Positions 17,915 through 27,131 of a stretch of 64,000 nt of DNA are shown here, piece after piece; the first letter of the stretch is position 1, and each line of letters opens with the position of its first letter. The stretch spans positions 1-64,000 of the forward strand of contig CAZTDX010000001.1 in the NCBI GenBank assembly GCA_964612425.1, read 5' to 3'. The position numbers were made by a program, and so were the translations under genes. The stretch is from CAUJGP01 sp964612425. GTDB taxonomy: Bacteria; Bdellovibrionota; Bdellovibrionia; Bdellovibrionales; Bdellovibrionaceae. The notes beneath the pieces were generated by a model that was not told the origin of the DNA, made no database searches, and saw nothing but the letters and a program-made list of their open reading frames with translations.

Positions 17915-20320
17915 ATGAAAAATATTTTGCTATCTGTTTTATTAATACTCTCCTCTATAAATACCTACGGTCAATTTGAAGACAATGATGTTCCACCGCC
18001 GCCGACTCCTGGTGGTGGTGGCGCTTTCGGTGGTGCGCGCCCTGCTCATTCTGAAGATTCTGACGATGCCGGCTCCCACGGTGGGGGTTCTGCAACTAAT
18101 AAAATTTTAAGTAAAGACAAAAAAGAAAAACTAGCGCAAGCAAGCGTTGATGAAATCACTGATAAAAATTATCCAGAACTCATTGATAGTTTTGATTATA
18201 ATAATGCTGAACTCACTGACGTCATAAAGGCGATTGGTGAACTAACGGGAAAAAACTTTATTATTGATCCGGGAGTTCGTGGAAAAATCACCATCATAGC
18301 ACCCACGAAAATCACAGTGGCCGAAGCCTACAAGGCCTTTCTATCAGCTCTTGCTTTTAATGGTTTTACGGTTGTTCCAAGCGGTGGTTTTTATAAAATC
18401 AGAAATTCCCGCGCCGCTCAAAGAGATAATATTGATACTTACAATGGTAGTTACTTTCCAAACTCAGATCAAATGATCACGAGAATTATTCATCTCAAGC
18501 ATATAAGTGCCGAGCAAGTTTACCGAGACCTTCGAATTCTCCAATCCAAGGAAGGGGAAGTCACTCCTTTTACTTCAACCAACTCACTGATTATTTCTGA
18601 TTACGGCTCCAACATGGAACGTATTGTGAAAATATTAAATCAATTAGATGTCCAAGGGTTTGAGGAAAAGCTTTTTGTTCTTAAGATTAAATACGCCAAA
18701 GCCAAAGACATGGGCGAACTCATCAATAAAATTGTGAATAAAGATACAACGCCTCGAGGAAGTAGCGGGGGAAGTTTCTCTGCCGGCGTTCCCCGATTTG
18801 GAGGAAGTTCTCCTGCTGGCCGACCAGGGCAAGGTTCCGGTACTGCTTACTTTATGGTGATCCCCGATGATCGCACGAACTCACTCATCATTGTTGGAAA
18901 CACGGCTGGTATTGAGCGCGTGAAAAAGCTCGTTTCACAATTGGATTTCAGAATCAAAGCTGATGAAAATGGTGGTGTAAACGTTTATTATGTAAAATTC
19001 GGAGATGCCGAAAAAATCGCTCAAACTCTTTCTGGTATTGCAAAAGATAGTAAGGCTCCAACAACTGGTGGTAGTGGATTGGGTGGAAGCGGAGCCAATC
19101 CATTTGCTCCTCCCATTCCTCAAGTCTCTAGTATTTTTGGCGGCGATGTTAAAGTAACTGCCGACAAAGAAACAAATAGTTTAGTGATTACAGCGAGCAA
19201 ACAGGATTATGAAGTCGTCCTTAATCTTCTCAATAAAATTGATAGAGCTCGTAACCAAGTCTACGTCGAAGCCGTCATCTTAGAGATGATTATCAACGAC
19301 AGCGCAACTTGGAATCTTGGTTACTTTAAATTTGATAAAGAGAGTAACGGTGCGGGCCGGATGGGATTTAATGGTAATGTGAGTATGACCGATGTTATTA
19401 ATCCACTGGCTGGTACGGGTTCTATTATCAGCTGGGGTAAAGATGCTTTTTATCCAACACTTGCTACTGGTAAATCGCAACAGCCCCTTCCTTCACTTGC
19501 TGCATTTTTAAATTACCTAAAAGCCAATACCAAAACCAATGTCTTATCAACTCCACAAATTCTTGCCGTAGAAAACGAAGACTCAATGATTGAGGTTGGG
19601 GAAGAAGTGGCCGTTGGTATGGCGACCACCTCAAGTGCCGCAGCTGGTGCCACTCAAACAACAGCACCGCAATTTAAAGATGCTACCATCATGTTAAAAA
19701 TTAAACCGTTTATCTCCCCGGCAACCGATAGTATTCGTATGAAGATAGAACAAAAAATTGCCCAACCAGAACCACAAGCTCAAGGGCAAATTCCTGGAAC
19801 GGTCACCATCTCGAAGCGCTCCATCAATACCAATATCGTTGTTCCCGATGGAGACACCGCAGTCCTCGGAGGCCTTGTTAAAGACAGTGAACTTGAGACC
19901 ATCAGTAAAATTCCACTTTTAGGTGATATCCCAATATTAGGTTGGCTGTTTAAATCTCGTAAGATGGAAAAGAAGAAAACAAATCTTATTGTTTTCTTAA
20001 CACCAAAAATTGTTAGAAATCGAGATGATCACCATAAAATTGTTGATAAAAAACTCGATGAGCGCCTAGAAATGATCAAACAATCCGGAGGACGAGATCC
20101 TTACGGAAAAAAGCTAGAGCAGCTTCCTCGCCAGGCTTCGAGCTCTAATTTAGGTGACGACTCACAGAATCAGCAAAAATACAACGAGCCCGAGGCAGAG
20201 TCCCTAGAGTCTGCGGAGCCACCCAATAATGATCAAGATCCACTCTTGGATGAAACGGAAAAAGACGCTCCTCCGATCAACCTTAGTCCTGAAGAGAAAG
20301 ATGGACGAGTGGTTGAATAA
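17915..20320 (+). CDS. gspD: Type II secretion outer-membrane secretin GspD
   Basis: An 801-residue protein with a signal peptide (residues 1-19), then a Gly/Pro-rich and Gly/Ser-rich stretch unusual for the front of a secretin. An N0 domain and N1-N3 ring domains follow (separated by Gly-rich insertions around residues 290-310 and 375-395), then the secretin domain with 'VLSTPQILAVENEDSMIEVGEEV' and the conserved 'VPDGDTAVLGGLVKD' and 'KIPLLGDIPILGWLF'. The C-terminal tail is acidic and disordered. The protein forms the outer-membrane channel of the type II system. The Gly-rich linkers lengthen it beyond the usual 650-700 residues. Confidence 0.95.
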   Translation: MKNILLSVLLILSSINTYGQFEDNDVPPPPTPGGGGAFGGARPAHSEDSDDAGSHGGGSATNKILSKDKKEKLAQASVDEITDKNYPELIDSFDYNNAELTDVIKAIGELTGKNFIIDPGVRGKITIIAPTKITVAEAYKAFLSALAFNGFTVVPSGGFYKIRNSRAAQRDNIDTYNGSYFPNSDQMITRIIHLKHISAEQVYRDLRILQSKEGEVTPFTSTNSLIISDYGSNMERIVKILNQLDVQGFEEKLFVLKIKYAKAKDMGELINKIVNKDTTPRGSSGGSFSAGVPRFGGSSPAGRPGQGSGTAYFMVIPDDRTNSLIIVGNTAGIERVKKLVSQLDFRIKADENGGVNVYYVKFGDAEKIAQTLSGIAKDSKAPTTGGSGLGGSGANPFAPPIPQVSSIFGGDVKVTADKETNSLVITASKQDYEVVLNLLNKIDRARNQVYVEAVILEMIINDSATWNLGYFKFDKESNGAGRMGFNGNVSMTDVINPLAGTGSIISWGKDAFYPTLATGKSQQPLPSLAAFLNYLKANTKTNVLSTPQILAVENEDSMIEVGEEVAVGMATTSSAAAGATQTTAPQFKDATIMLKIKPFISPATDSIRMKIEQKIAQPEPQAQGQIPGTVTISKRSINTNIVVPDGDTAVLGGLVKDSELETISKIPLLGDIPILGWLFKSRKMEKKKTNLIVFLTPKIVRNRDDHHKIVDKKLDERLEMIKQSGGRDPYGKKLEQLPRQASSSNLGDDSQNQQKYNEPEAESLESAEPPNNDQDPLLDETEKDAPPINLSPEEKDGRVVE

Positions 20321-20353
20321 ATGTTATTTATTGAGCTGGGGATTTAATTTAAT

Positions 20354-22045
20354 ATGGCCTTAGATATTGCGTCCGTTATTCAAAAAGCGACAACGTTAAA
20401 GGAAGAGCAAGTTCGCTATTTATTAGCTGTGCCTGCCCTTAATTTTAATGGGAGCGTTGGAGAGGCCCTGGATCAGAAGCAATTTACGAACGCCGATGAT
20501 ATCGTCAGTGAACTTTGCCAACAAATGGGCTTAGATTTTATCAAAGAAATCCCCATCAACGATATTTCGCCCGATTTAGTCAATAATATCCCCATCAATT
20601 ATTCGAAAGTGCAGTCCTGCCTGCCCTTTCGAGATGAGGGAGAGACTTTAAAAGTGCTGACCTCCAACCCTCTGAATACCAAATCACTGGATGATTTAAG
20701 AGTGATTTTTAAGAAAAAAATTCGGTTTCTTGTCACCACGCAAGCACGAATTGCCGATGCCATCAATAAAGTTTATGAAAAAAGCACATCGAATCTTGCT
20801 GGTCTTGATGCCATTGATAATGAAGAAGCTGTGGACTTAGATGACCAAGTGGTCGACCTTCTTGATTCTGGAGAAGATGACGCCCCCGTCATAAAATTGG
20901 TTAACTCTCTTTTGTTTAGAGCCGTTAAAGAAAAAGCTTCTGATATTCACATTGAACCCTACGAAAAAGATATGCTGGTCCGTTACCGTATTGATGGGAT
21001 TTTGGTAGATATTTTTAAACCTCCTAAAAAATTACAAAACTCAATTACTTCTCGGGTAAAAGTCATGGCGAATTTAAATATCGCCGAGAAACGACTTCCT
21101 CAAGATGGTCGAATTCCATTGAAGATCGGTGGAAAAGACATCGATGTTCGGGTGAACACCATGCCCACGGCCTTCGGTGAGCGTGTGGTAATGCGTCTTG
21201 CTGACCGATCTAATACTGTACTTGAATTAGAGCAATTAGGATTTTCGGAAGATAGCCTTGCAAAGTTTGATGATATTCTCAATCGAACTTATGGAATTTT
21301 ACTTGTTACAGGACCTACAGGTTCTGGTAAATCAACCACTCTTTATGCTTCTCTCACTAAAATAAACAAACCCGATATAAACATTGTCACCATTGAAGAT
21401 CCCGTGGAACAACGAATTCACGGAATTGGACAAATTCCTGTTAATGCTAAAATTGGATTAACCTTCGGCTCCGGACTTCGAGCGATACTTCGTCAAGACC
21501 CTGATGTGATTATGGTGGGGGAGATTCGGGATTTAGAAACTGCAGAGATTTCGATTAACGCCTCATTAACAGGTCACTTGGTGCTTTCCACATTACACAC
21601 AAACGATTCTGCCGGCGCGTTTCCTCGTATGATTGATATGGGTTGCGAACCTTTTTTAATTGCAACATCCCTGCAAGGAGTTATCGCGCAACGTCTGGTT
21701 CGTATTCTCTGCCCACACTGTCGTATCCCCTACACTCCTACCGAATTAGAAATTCAAAGTTTGGGCGTCCCCAGATCAAGCATTTTGAACGCCAATATTT
21801 GCAAAAAAGGCGGCTGCAATCAATGCAATGGTAAAGGCTACATCGGTCGAACTATCATCGCTGAGTTTATGATGGTCTCTGAAGGTGTTCGCTCTCTCAT
21901 TATGCAGAGAAAAGATGGTGCCACCATTCGAAAGAAAGCGATCGAAGAGGGTATGCTCACTTTTCGTGAACACGGCGTACAAAAAGTGCTGAGCGGCATT
22001 ACCACTCTAGAAGAATTATTTAGTAATACCCAAATGGATTTATAG
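20354..22045 (+). CDS. gspE: Type II secretion ATPase GspE
   Basis: A 563-residue GspE/PulE ATPase. The N-terminal T2SSE_N domain is followed by the RecA-like core: Walker A GPTGSGKSTTLYA, Asp box TIEDPVEQ, Walker B MVGEIRDLETAEI and His box STLHTNDSAGAF. A four-Cys zinc finger (CPHC ... CNQC) typical of GspE is intact. It powers pseudopilus assembly from the cytoplasmic face, with GspF as the membrane partner encoded next. Confidence 0.97.
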   Translation: MALDIASVIQKATTLKEEQVRYLLAVPALNFNGSVGEALDQKQFTNADDIVSELCQQMGLDFIKEIPINDISPDLVNNIPINYSKVQSCLPFRDEGETLKVLTSNPLNTKSLDDLRVIFKKKIRFLVTTQARIADAINKVYEKSTSNLAGLDAIDNEEAVDLDDQVVDLLDSGEDDAPVIKLVNSLLFRAVKEKASDIHIEPYEKDMLVRYRIDGILVDIFKPPKKLQNSITSRVKVMANLNIAEKRLPQDGRIPLKIGGKDIDVRVNTMPTAFGERVVMRLADRSNTVLELEQLGFSEDSLAKFDDILNRTYGILLVTGPTGSGKSTTLYASLTKINKPDINIVTIEDPVEQRIHGIGQIPVNAKIGLTFGSGLRAILRQDPDVIMVGEIRDLETAEISINASLTGHLVLSTLHTNDSAGAFPRMIDMGCEPFLIATSLQGVIAQRLVRILCPHCRIPYTPTELEIQSLGVPRSSILNANICKKGGCNQCNGKGYIGRTIIAEFMMVSEGVRSLIMQRKDGATIRKKAIEEGMLTFREHGVQKVLSGITTLEELFSNTQMDL

Positions 22046-22080
22046 TATTATAATCAAAGTCAAAAGTTGGAAATTCATCT

Positions 22081-23301
22081 ATGGCATTATTTGAATACAA
22101 AGGTCATGACCGTTCTGGAAAATCAAAAAAAGGGCTTGTCGATGCCGACAATATTCGTACCGCTCGCCTTAAATTAAAAAAAGACGGCGTCTTTGTCACC
22201 GACATTAAAAATAAACAAAAAGCAGGCTCCGGTGGTGGTGGGGTCAAAAAACTTTCTGGTGGTAAAGTTCCCATTCGAGATCTTGCCATGATGGTGCGCC
22301 AACTTGCCACTCTCTTAAGAGCAAAAATTCCTTTGGTCGACTCTCTTGCCGCCGTTGCGGATCAAGTTGAAAATCCCATATTGAATGAGGCTCTAACAGA
22401 CTCTAAAAATTTAGTTAATGAAGGTTCCACATTTCATAAAACCTTAGAGAAATACCCAAAAATTTTTAATAAAATCTTTCTCTCCATGGTCGAAGCAGGC
22501 GAGGCCTCTGGAACACTTGATACTATTTTAATTCGTCTCGCTGAATTCACTGAGGCGCAAGATCAGCTCAATAGCAAAGTAAAATCAGCATTGATGTATC
22601 CAATCATTATGCTCGTCATCACCGTCGTCTTATTAATGGGTCTATTTGTTTTTGTGATTCCCCAAATGGTGGCCGTATTTGAGTCCGCACCAGAATTACA
22701 ACTCCCTTGGTATTCCGTGATGATCATCGACATGAGTGGATTTATGGTCAACTACTGGTATATTATTTTGGGATTTCTTTTTGGTGTTTATGTGATTTTT
22801 TTGAATTGGAAAAACTCTCCATCAGGCTCAAGACAATGGGATGCCATTTCACTCAAGCTTCCCATGTTTGGCCCGATGACCCGAATGGTTGCGGTCTCTC
22901 GATTTACGAGAACACTTGCCACCCTCCTCACGGGCGGCGTCCCCATGCTGCAAGCTTTAGAAATTGTAAAGAATGTGGTTGATAATGCCGTTTTAGCGGA
23001 TGCCATCGATGATGCTCGCAACAATATTACAGAGGGAGAAAATATCGCCACTCCCCTCAAACGTTCAGGTCAATTCCCCCCTATCGTTATTCATATGGTC
23101 AGCATTGGTGAAAAAACAGGTGAACTTGAAAACATGCTTATTCAAGTTTCAGAAGCTTTTGACTTTCAGGTTCGAAATAAAGTCGATGGGCTCACAAACA
23201 TTATGGGACCAGTGGTCATTGTCGTCATGGGGATTGTCATTGCCATCATCGTATTTGCGATTATGGTTCCCATGTTTGAGATGTCAAATATTGCTGGATA
23301 A
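22081..23301 (+). CDS. gspF: Type II secretion inner-membrane platform protein GspF
   Basis: A 406-residue protein with two T2SSF domains. Each has the 'F.R.LATLL.....L..AL......N......A......I..G' pattern (about residues 70-190 and 270-390). Three membrane helices lie near residues 175, 225 and 380. The N-terminus 'MALFEYKGHDRSGKSKKG' is typical of GspF. It is the last gsp gene here: the pseudopilin genes gspG onwards do not follow and must lie elsewhere or be absent. Confidence 0.96.
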   Translation: MALFEYKGHDRSGKSKKGLVDADNIRTARLKLKKDGVFVTDIKNKQKAGSGGGGVKKLSGGKVPIRDLAMMVRQLATLLRAKIPLVDSLAAVADQVENPILNEALTDSKNLVNEGSTFHKTLEKYPKIFNKIFLSMVEAGEASGTLDTILIRLAEFTEAQDQLNSKVKSALMYPIIMLVITVVLLMGLFVFVIPQMVAVFESAPELQLPWYSVMIIDMSGFMVNYWYIILGFLFGVYVIFLNWKNSPSGSRQWDAISLKLPMFGPMTRMVAVSRFTRTLATLLTGGVPMLQALEIVKNVVDNAVLADAIDDARNNITEGENIATPLKRSGQFPPIVIHMVSIGEKTGELENMLIQVSEAFDFQVRNKVDGLTNIMGPVVIVVMGIVIAIIVFAIMVPMFEMSNIAG

Positions 23302-23396
23302 TGAAGCTACTTAATGACATTTTACATTGAAGTTTTTCTTGGTTTTTTATTTATTTTTTGACAGAATCTCAGTCGTACAAAGTTTTTTAAAAACGT

Positions 23397-23473
23397 GATC
23401 ACGTAGCTCAGTTGGATAGAGCACTAGTTTCCTAAACTGGGGGTCGCAAGTTCAATCCTTGCCGTGGTCACCA
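23397..23473 (+). tRNA. tRNA-Arg (anticodon CCT)
   Basis: A 77-nt cloverleaf. The acceptor stem GATCACG pairs with CGTGGTC (one G-T pair), followed by A and an encoded CCA. The D arm is GCTC...GAGC, and the anticodon stem CTAGT/ACTGG has loop TTCCTAA, giving anticodon CCT (reads AGG). The T arm contains GTTCAATCC. A TTGACA hexamer at 23358-23363 may be its -35 box. The last bases form the integration site of the conjugative element: ACCA at the 3' end is supplied by the element and restores the tRNA. Confidence 0.95.
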
Positions 23474-25170
23474 ACCTTTCCAATATCCGAACTTAAGACC
23501 ACCAAGTTAGAAGCATCCCCAGAAGCCTTTTTTATGATTGAAAATTCAGAGTTTTGAACATTGTTTGATCCTAAAACCTTAACTAATTGCATTTGATGAT
23601 TTGGTATTTCAAAGCCATCTGCCAGTGGCATGAAAATAGTCAGCCCTTCCGGAGTTAAAATCACCTGTTTGAGCAAGGATCGGAGTAGACGTTTTTTCAT
23701 TCCCTTGGAGGCCTTTGGGAATCCTCTTTTGAATTCATTTAATCGCTCTTCAATGGCGTTAATAGAATCAGTAACCAATTCATTTCCGTCAGGCTGATAA
23801 TTCAATTGTTGGAGTCTCGATTCTAAGGTTTGTTTATCTTTAGATAAGGCTTCAAATGTATTAAGAATCAACTTTATGGACTCTGTATTATTAGCCTGAG
23901 CTTGCATTAGCAAGAGGTTGTCAATTCGAGTTTGAATTCCTTGTAATTGATCCTTGGCTTGCTTTTTATCCCTAGCCACATTAATTGATTTTACATTACG
24001 CATTTGTTTTATATTTTGTTCAATTTTGTGTAGATATCCGGCATCTCGAGTAGAATCCCAAATGTAATCAAGAACTCCTTTTTCAACCACATCAGCAATC
24101 ACCCGATGGATCTTACAGTTGGTTTTAGCATTGGCTTTTGTGTGTCCATAATATCTGTGGATTGATTTTTCGCCATGAGCCGCTTGACCTACTAAAGGAG
24201 ACCCACATTCACCACATCTAAGAACTCCAGAAAGTATATAAAAACGATCAGCCTTATCATCCAGTCGGGCTCGTTCCAGTTTCTTTGCTTGTTCAAGCAA
24301 AATGCCTGCATTCACAAAGTCTGCTTCAGAAATAATAGCGGGCCAGCTTGCTTTCACTATCTTATACTGTTGATGCGATTTAAGCACCGTTTGATCTTTT
24401 TCCTTATTTGATTTATTAACTTCATTCATTCCAATGTAGGCTGCTGAAGTGAGTAGGTTTCCAAGTGTTTGGGCACTCCATTTATCGCTAATTTTTAACT
24501 TCCCGAGCTTACCAGCAAGTTTGGGTTTTATTCCTTCAAGTTCCAACTCTTTGATTGTTTTAGCGCGAGAACCAGAATTCAAAAATATTCTAAAGATACG
24601 ATTAACATCAGCCGCTTCTTTTTCATTAACAATAAATGTTCCTGGTTTATTTGGATCTTTATCGAAGCCTAAAATGGGGCGACCACCATTTAAAAGTCCC
24701 CGCATTGCTCGCGCATGAACCCCTAAAGAGACCCTCTCTGCAACTTGCTCTCTTTCAAATTGAGCTAAATTAATCATATTATAAATCATCATTTTTCCGG
24801 AAGCCGTACTCGAGTCAAACAGCTCTTTGATTGATAAAAATTGCGCACTAATAGACTCAAGACTATTCATTAAATTACAAAAATCAAAAATATTTCTCGA
24901 AAGTCTGGATAAGTCTGTTACCAGGATTAAGTTTCCCTTTTTCTTTTTTAAATCCGTCATCATGCGCTGATAGGCTGGGCGACGAGTGTCTTTTGCTGAA
25001 TACCCATCATCAATGTACCATTCAATAATCTCGCCCCAATTTTTCTCTTGAGTGCATTTTAAGTCAACATAGGCATTAAGTCGATATCTTTGGTTGTCCA
25101 ATGAGCCATCCACGGCGGCAGCCTGCTCATCCGTACTCACTCGAAGATAAGCTAAAATTTTATGCCGCAT
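23452..25170 (-). CDS. Large serine recombinase (integrase of the element)
   Basis: A 572-residue recombinase. The N-terminal resolvase domain carries the catalytic Ser12 (LAYLRVSTDEQ) and the conserved 'DLSRLSRN'. A Recombinase domain follows around residues 165-280 ('LGFDKDPNKPGTF...'), then a zinc ribbon with 'LRCGECGSPL' near residue 319, then a long coiled coil (about 375-470). This is the standard build of large serine integrases. Its last codons lie in tRNA-Arg sequence beyond the crossover, so the integrated C-terminus (...VGDHGKD) is host-derived. In the excised circle the frame would instead continue for 19 residues (...VGEPSLPISERC...) to a stop at 52525. It overlaps the upstream small gene by 11 bases and ends the long transfer-gene run. 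Confidence 0.95.
   Translation of the reverse strand: MRHKILAYLRVSTDEQAAAVDGSLDNQRYRLNAYVDLKCTQEKNWGEIIEWYIDDGYSAKDTRRPAYQRMMTDLKKKKGNLILVTDLSRLSRNIFDFCNLMNSLESISAQFLSIKELFDSSTASGKMMIYNMINLAQFEREQVAERVSLGVHARAMRGLLNGGRPILGFDKDPNKPGTFIVNEKEAADVNRIFRIFLNSGSRAKTIKELELEGIKPKLAGKLGKLKISDKWSAQTLGNLLTSAAYIGMNEVNKSNKEKDQTVLKSHQQYKIVKASWPAIISEADFVNAGILLEQAKKLERARLDDKADRFYILSGVLRCGECGSPLVGQAAHGEKSIHRYYGHTKANAKTNCKIHRVIADVVEKGVLDYIWDSTRDAGYLHKIEQNIKQMRNVKSINVARDKKQAKDQLQGIQTRIDNLLLMQAQANNTESIKLILNTFEALSKDKQTLESRLQQLNYQPDGNELVTDSINAIEERLNEFKRGFPKASKGMKKRLLRSLLKQVILTPEGLTIFMPLADGFEIPNHQMQLVKVLGSNNVQNSEFSIIKKASGDASNLVVLSSDIGKVGDHGKD
23468..23492 (+). other. attL: central TC and the left attP half-site
   Basis: TC at 23468-23469 is the likely crossover dinucleotide. 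To its right ACCAACCTTT (10 nt) leads to CCAATATCCGAAC. The 23-nt arm is the reverse complement of the right-end arm except for two spacer positions. To its left is chromosomal tRNA-Arg sequence (the attB half). Confidence 0.85.
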
Positions 25171-25360
25171 TTAAAAGCTCCTCTCCCTCTTTCAAAGGAC
25201 GCCCACGTTTATGAGCCAATTCAATCATTTGGGAAATAAGGTTACGAACTTCTTGAGTACGAGTTGAGTTCATTTGTGAATCTTCAATTATTAATTTTAT
25301 TTCAGTCATTGCAATATCCGTTAATGTTTTTGACTCACGCTTTAAATTTCTCTGACTCAT
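25160..25360 (-). CDS. Small hypothetical protein before the recombinase
   Basis: 66 residues, charged and helical with no membrane segment; the tail is HKRGRPLKEGEELL. Not recognised. It overlaps the HTH regulator upstream by four bases and the recombinase downstream by 11, so it is translated as part of the same operon. A small DNA-binding or recombination accessory protein is possible, without direct evidence. Confidence 0.6.
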   Translation of the reverse strand: MSQRNLKRESKTLTDIAMTEIKLIIEDSQMNSTRTQEVRNLISQMIELAHKRGRPLKEGEELLNAA

Positions 25361-25608
25361 ACCTTGGAGCCTTTACCTTTATGATTACTTTCTAAGGAAT
25401 GTTTTTTAAAAAGAGCGAGTAACCAATGAGCTTTGGTAATTGATAATGAGTCTAGAACTTTTAATAAAATGAGTAAAGTAGGTCCTGGCTTTCGAAAGCC
25501 AGTTTCATATTGGCTTATGCTTAACTTAGCAACACCTAGAGCCTTTGCCAATTCAGCTTGTGTTAGATTTAACTTCGTTCTTAACGCTTTTATTTCGTCT
25601 GGACTCAA
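25357..25608 (-). CDS. XRE-family HTH transcriptional regulator
   Basis: 83 residues. A Cro/C1-type helix-turn-helix spans residues about 8-60 ('LRTKLNLTQAELAKALGVAKLSISQYETGFRKPG'). A basic tail follows. Such proteins commonly repress the integration or transfer genes of mobile elements. It overlaps both neighbours by four bases (stop/start), placing it in the operon with the 150-residue protein upstream and the recombinase downstream. Confidence 0.85.
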   Translation of the reverse strand: MSPDEIKALRTKLNLTQAELAKALGVAKLSISQYETGFRKPGPTLLILLKVLDSLSITKAHWLLALFKKHSLESNHKGKGSKV

Positions 25609-26057
25609 GCTGCCTCCTCGTCACCATGTATAGCATTGCTATTCTTTGTTTGAGTAGCTTTTTTTAACTTTTTAGAGCCCTGAGTTAAATTCAATGATTT
25701 CCAAAGGAACTCACGAATTTCTTTTGGGATAGCCCCACTCTCGCGGATATCACGAGACAACTTATAGAATAAAGCCTGATCAGTAATCATACTTTGGCGA
25801 ACCGCTTGAATATCCTCATCTGTGAACTCAGACAGAGCTTTATTTACAATATAGACAACGAGGTGTTTTCGCGTGACTCGATTGAAGTCAAAATTCATAT
25901 TAATCCGCTGAAGTTCTTTTTGAAGTTTTTCATCACAATCCATGGTAATTGTGATTTGAACTTCATCTTTTTCTTTTTTTGTCATGGATGAGCTTTGCGT
26001 CTCCACGAGAGACTCTTTATTTTCAATTAAATCAATATTTTTATCTTTATTATTCAT
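25605..26057 (-). CDS. Hypothetical protein beside the putative oriT (possible relaxosome accessory)
   Basis: 150 residues: an acidic N-terminus, then 'EVQITITMDCDEKLQKELQRI', a strand followed by helix reminiscent of ribbon-helix-helix proteins, then mixed charged helices. No family is confidently recognised. It is the first gene downstream of a GC-rich palindrome that I read as an oriT candidate and overlaps the XRE regulator by four bases. A DNA-binding auxiliary protein of the relaxosome or an autoregulator fits the position, but this is inference. Confidence 0.55.
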   Translation of the reverse strand: MNNKDKNIDLIENKESLVETQSSSMTKKEKDEVQITITMDCDEKLQKELQRINMNFDFNRVTRKHLVVYIVNKALSEFTDEDIQAVRQSMITDQALFYKLSRDIRESGAIPKEIREFLWKSLNLTQGSKKLKKATQTKNSNAIHGDEEAA

Positions 26058-26186
26058 TAAGTACCTCCTCTATAAATGATTTTAGTTTTAAATTCAATTC
26101 TTCTGTTTCTTATTTTTTTTCTGTCTTTGTATTTCTTTCTTCTTCTTATTCATTCCTTTAAATCCTCCTCCCTGGTTTTATCAGGA

Positions 26187-26290
26187 CCCGCCCAACTCCG
26201 GCCCCCGGTTCGTGACCACCCTCAATCAACTCGTTGGGTGGGGGTGGTCACGAAGGCTTTGCCAGGGGGCCGGAGCTTGGGCGGACGGGG
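26187..26290. other. Long GC-rich imperfect palindrome, oriT candidate
   Basis: In an AT-rich setting, a left arm at 26187-26221 (CGCCCAACTCCGGCCCCC ... TTCGTGACCACCC) pairs with a right arm at 26242-26284 (GGGTGGTCACGAAGG ... GGGGGCCGGAGCTTGGGCGG). The right arm has about seven extra bases. A 20-nt loop separates the arms. Next to the relaxase-like gene this is the best oriT candidate in the element. Alternatives are a transcription attenuator between the relaxase and regulator genes, or a repetitive palindromic element. Confidence 0.5.
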
Positions 26291-26324
26291 TAATATCTTG
26301 ATCTTTCTTTCAAAATTCATTTTC

Positions 26325-27131
26325 CTATTCTGTATTATTGGAATTATTTTCCCGGAATGGATTCCGATTTTTTTCCGGCTTTGTAATCCATTGGTTTTGG
26401 TCAATCTCAAGGGCTGCCAAAAGCATATTTTTGAGCGATATTTTTTGGTTTAATAGCCAAGCATCCGTTTCAAATTTCATTTTTCTAAAATCATCAGTCA
26501 AAAAACTGATGGGTGATTTTTGCTCTTTAAAGAAAGTGACATCAGAAAAAATATTTCTTACAGCTCTTTGAATAGTAAGACTAGAGCAGCAGTAAATTAC
26601 AAGGTTTATATTTTTCATATTGAGGTAGCTGCTGCCGATTCGACTGTACCTCTCTTTTGACTTCAACGTATTTTCAACCTCTATCGCAATTCTTAAAGTT
26701 TTATTATGACCAACTAAATCAACAACTAAGTCAGGTAATTTATCGATTCGGGTTACCCCAAGGATTAAACTTGTTCTGAGTGGATCACGAGCAAGCTCAA
26801 ATTCAGTCCAAGATTCTTTGACTAACTTTGTGCTTTCTAGCTCTAGTAAAATAGTTGAAACAAGAATATCGTGTGCAAGAAAGTACAAGGATTTATTAGG
26901 AGCCACCTGATATTGAGCGAGTTTTTTACCCTTTAAGGTTAAATGTAATAGCCCTTGTTGTCTACTTGAGGAATAAAAATAACCTTTATCTGTTAAGGAC
27001 TTCCAATGCTCATACTGTTGACTTTTACTATTATGACAAAGGTATTCAAAAAATATTTCTTTTGTCAAAAAACCAAAGCGAGCAGAAAAATTGATCGTAT
27101 TTTGTGTGAGTTGCTTTGTTTTGCTACTCAC
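26325..27131 (-). CDS. MobC-type relaxase-like protein (Replic_Relax family)
   Basis: 268 residues. The N-terminal winged-helix region (about 15-75, 'FGFLTKEIFFEYLC...LTLKGKKLAQY') is followed by 'LAHDILVSTILLELE' and a PD-(D/E)xK-like core: PDLVVDL (Asp134), IAIEVENTLKSKERY (Glu151/Glu153 and Lys157/159). This arrangement is that of the replication-relaxation proteins that include MobC, the relaxase of plasmid CloDF13. It would nick or process oriT DNA for transfer. It lies next to a GC-rich palindrome and, one gene away, a VirD4-type coupling protein, as mobB/mobC are paired in CloDF13. No other relaxase is visible in the element. Confidence 0.65.
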   Translation of the reverse strand: MSSKTKQLTQNTINFSARFGFLTKEIFFEYLCHNSKSQQYEHWKSLTDKGYFYSSSRQQGLLHLTLKGKKLAQYQVAPNKSLYFLAHDILVSTILLELESTKLVKESWTEFELARDPLRTSLILGVTRIDKLPDLVVDLVGHNKTLRIAIEVENTLKSKERYSRIGSSYLNMKNINLVIYCCSSLTIQRAVRNIFSDVTFFKEQKSPISFLTDDFRKMKFETDAWLLNQKISLKNMLLAALEIDQNQWITKPEKNRNPFRENNSNNTE

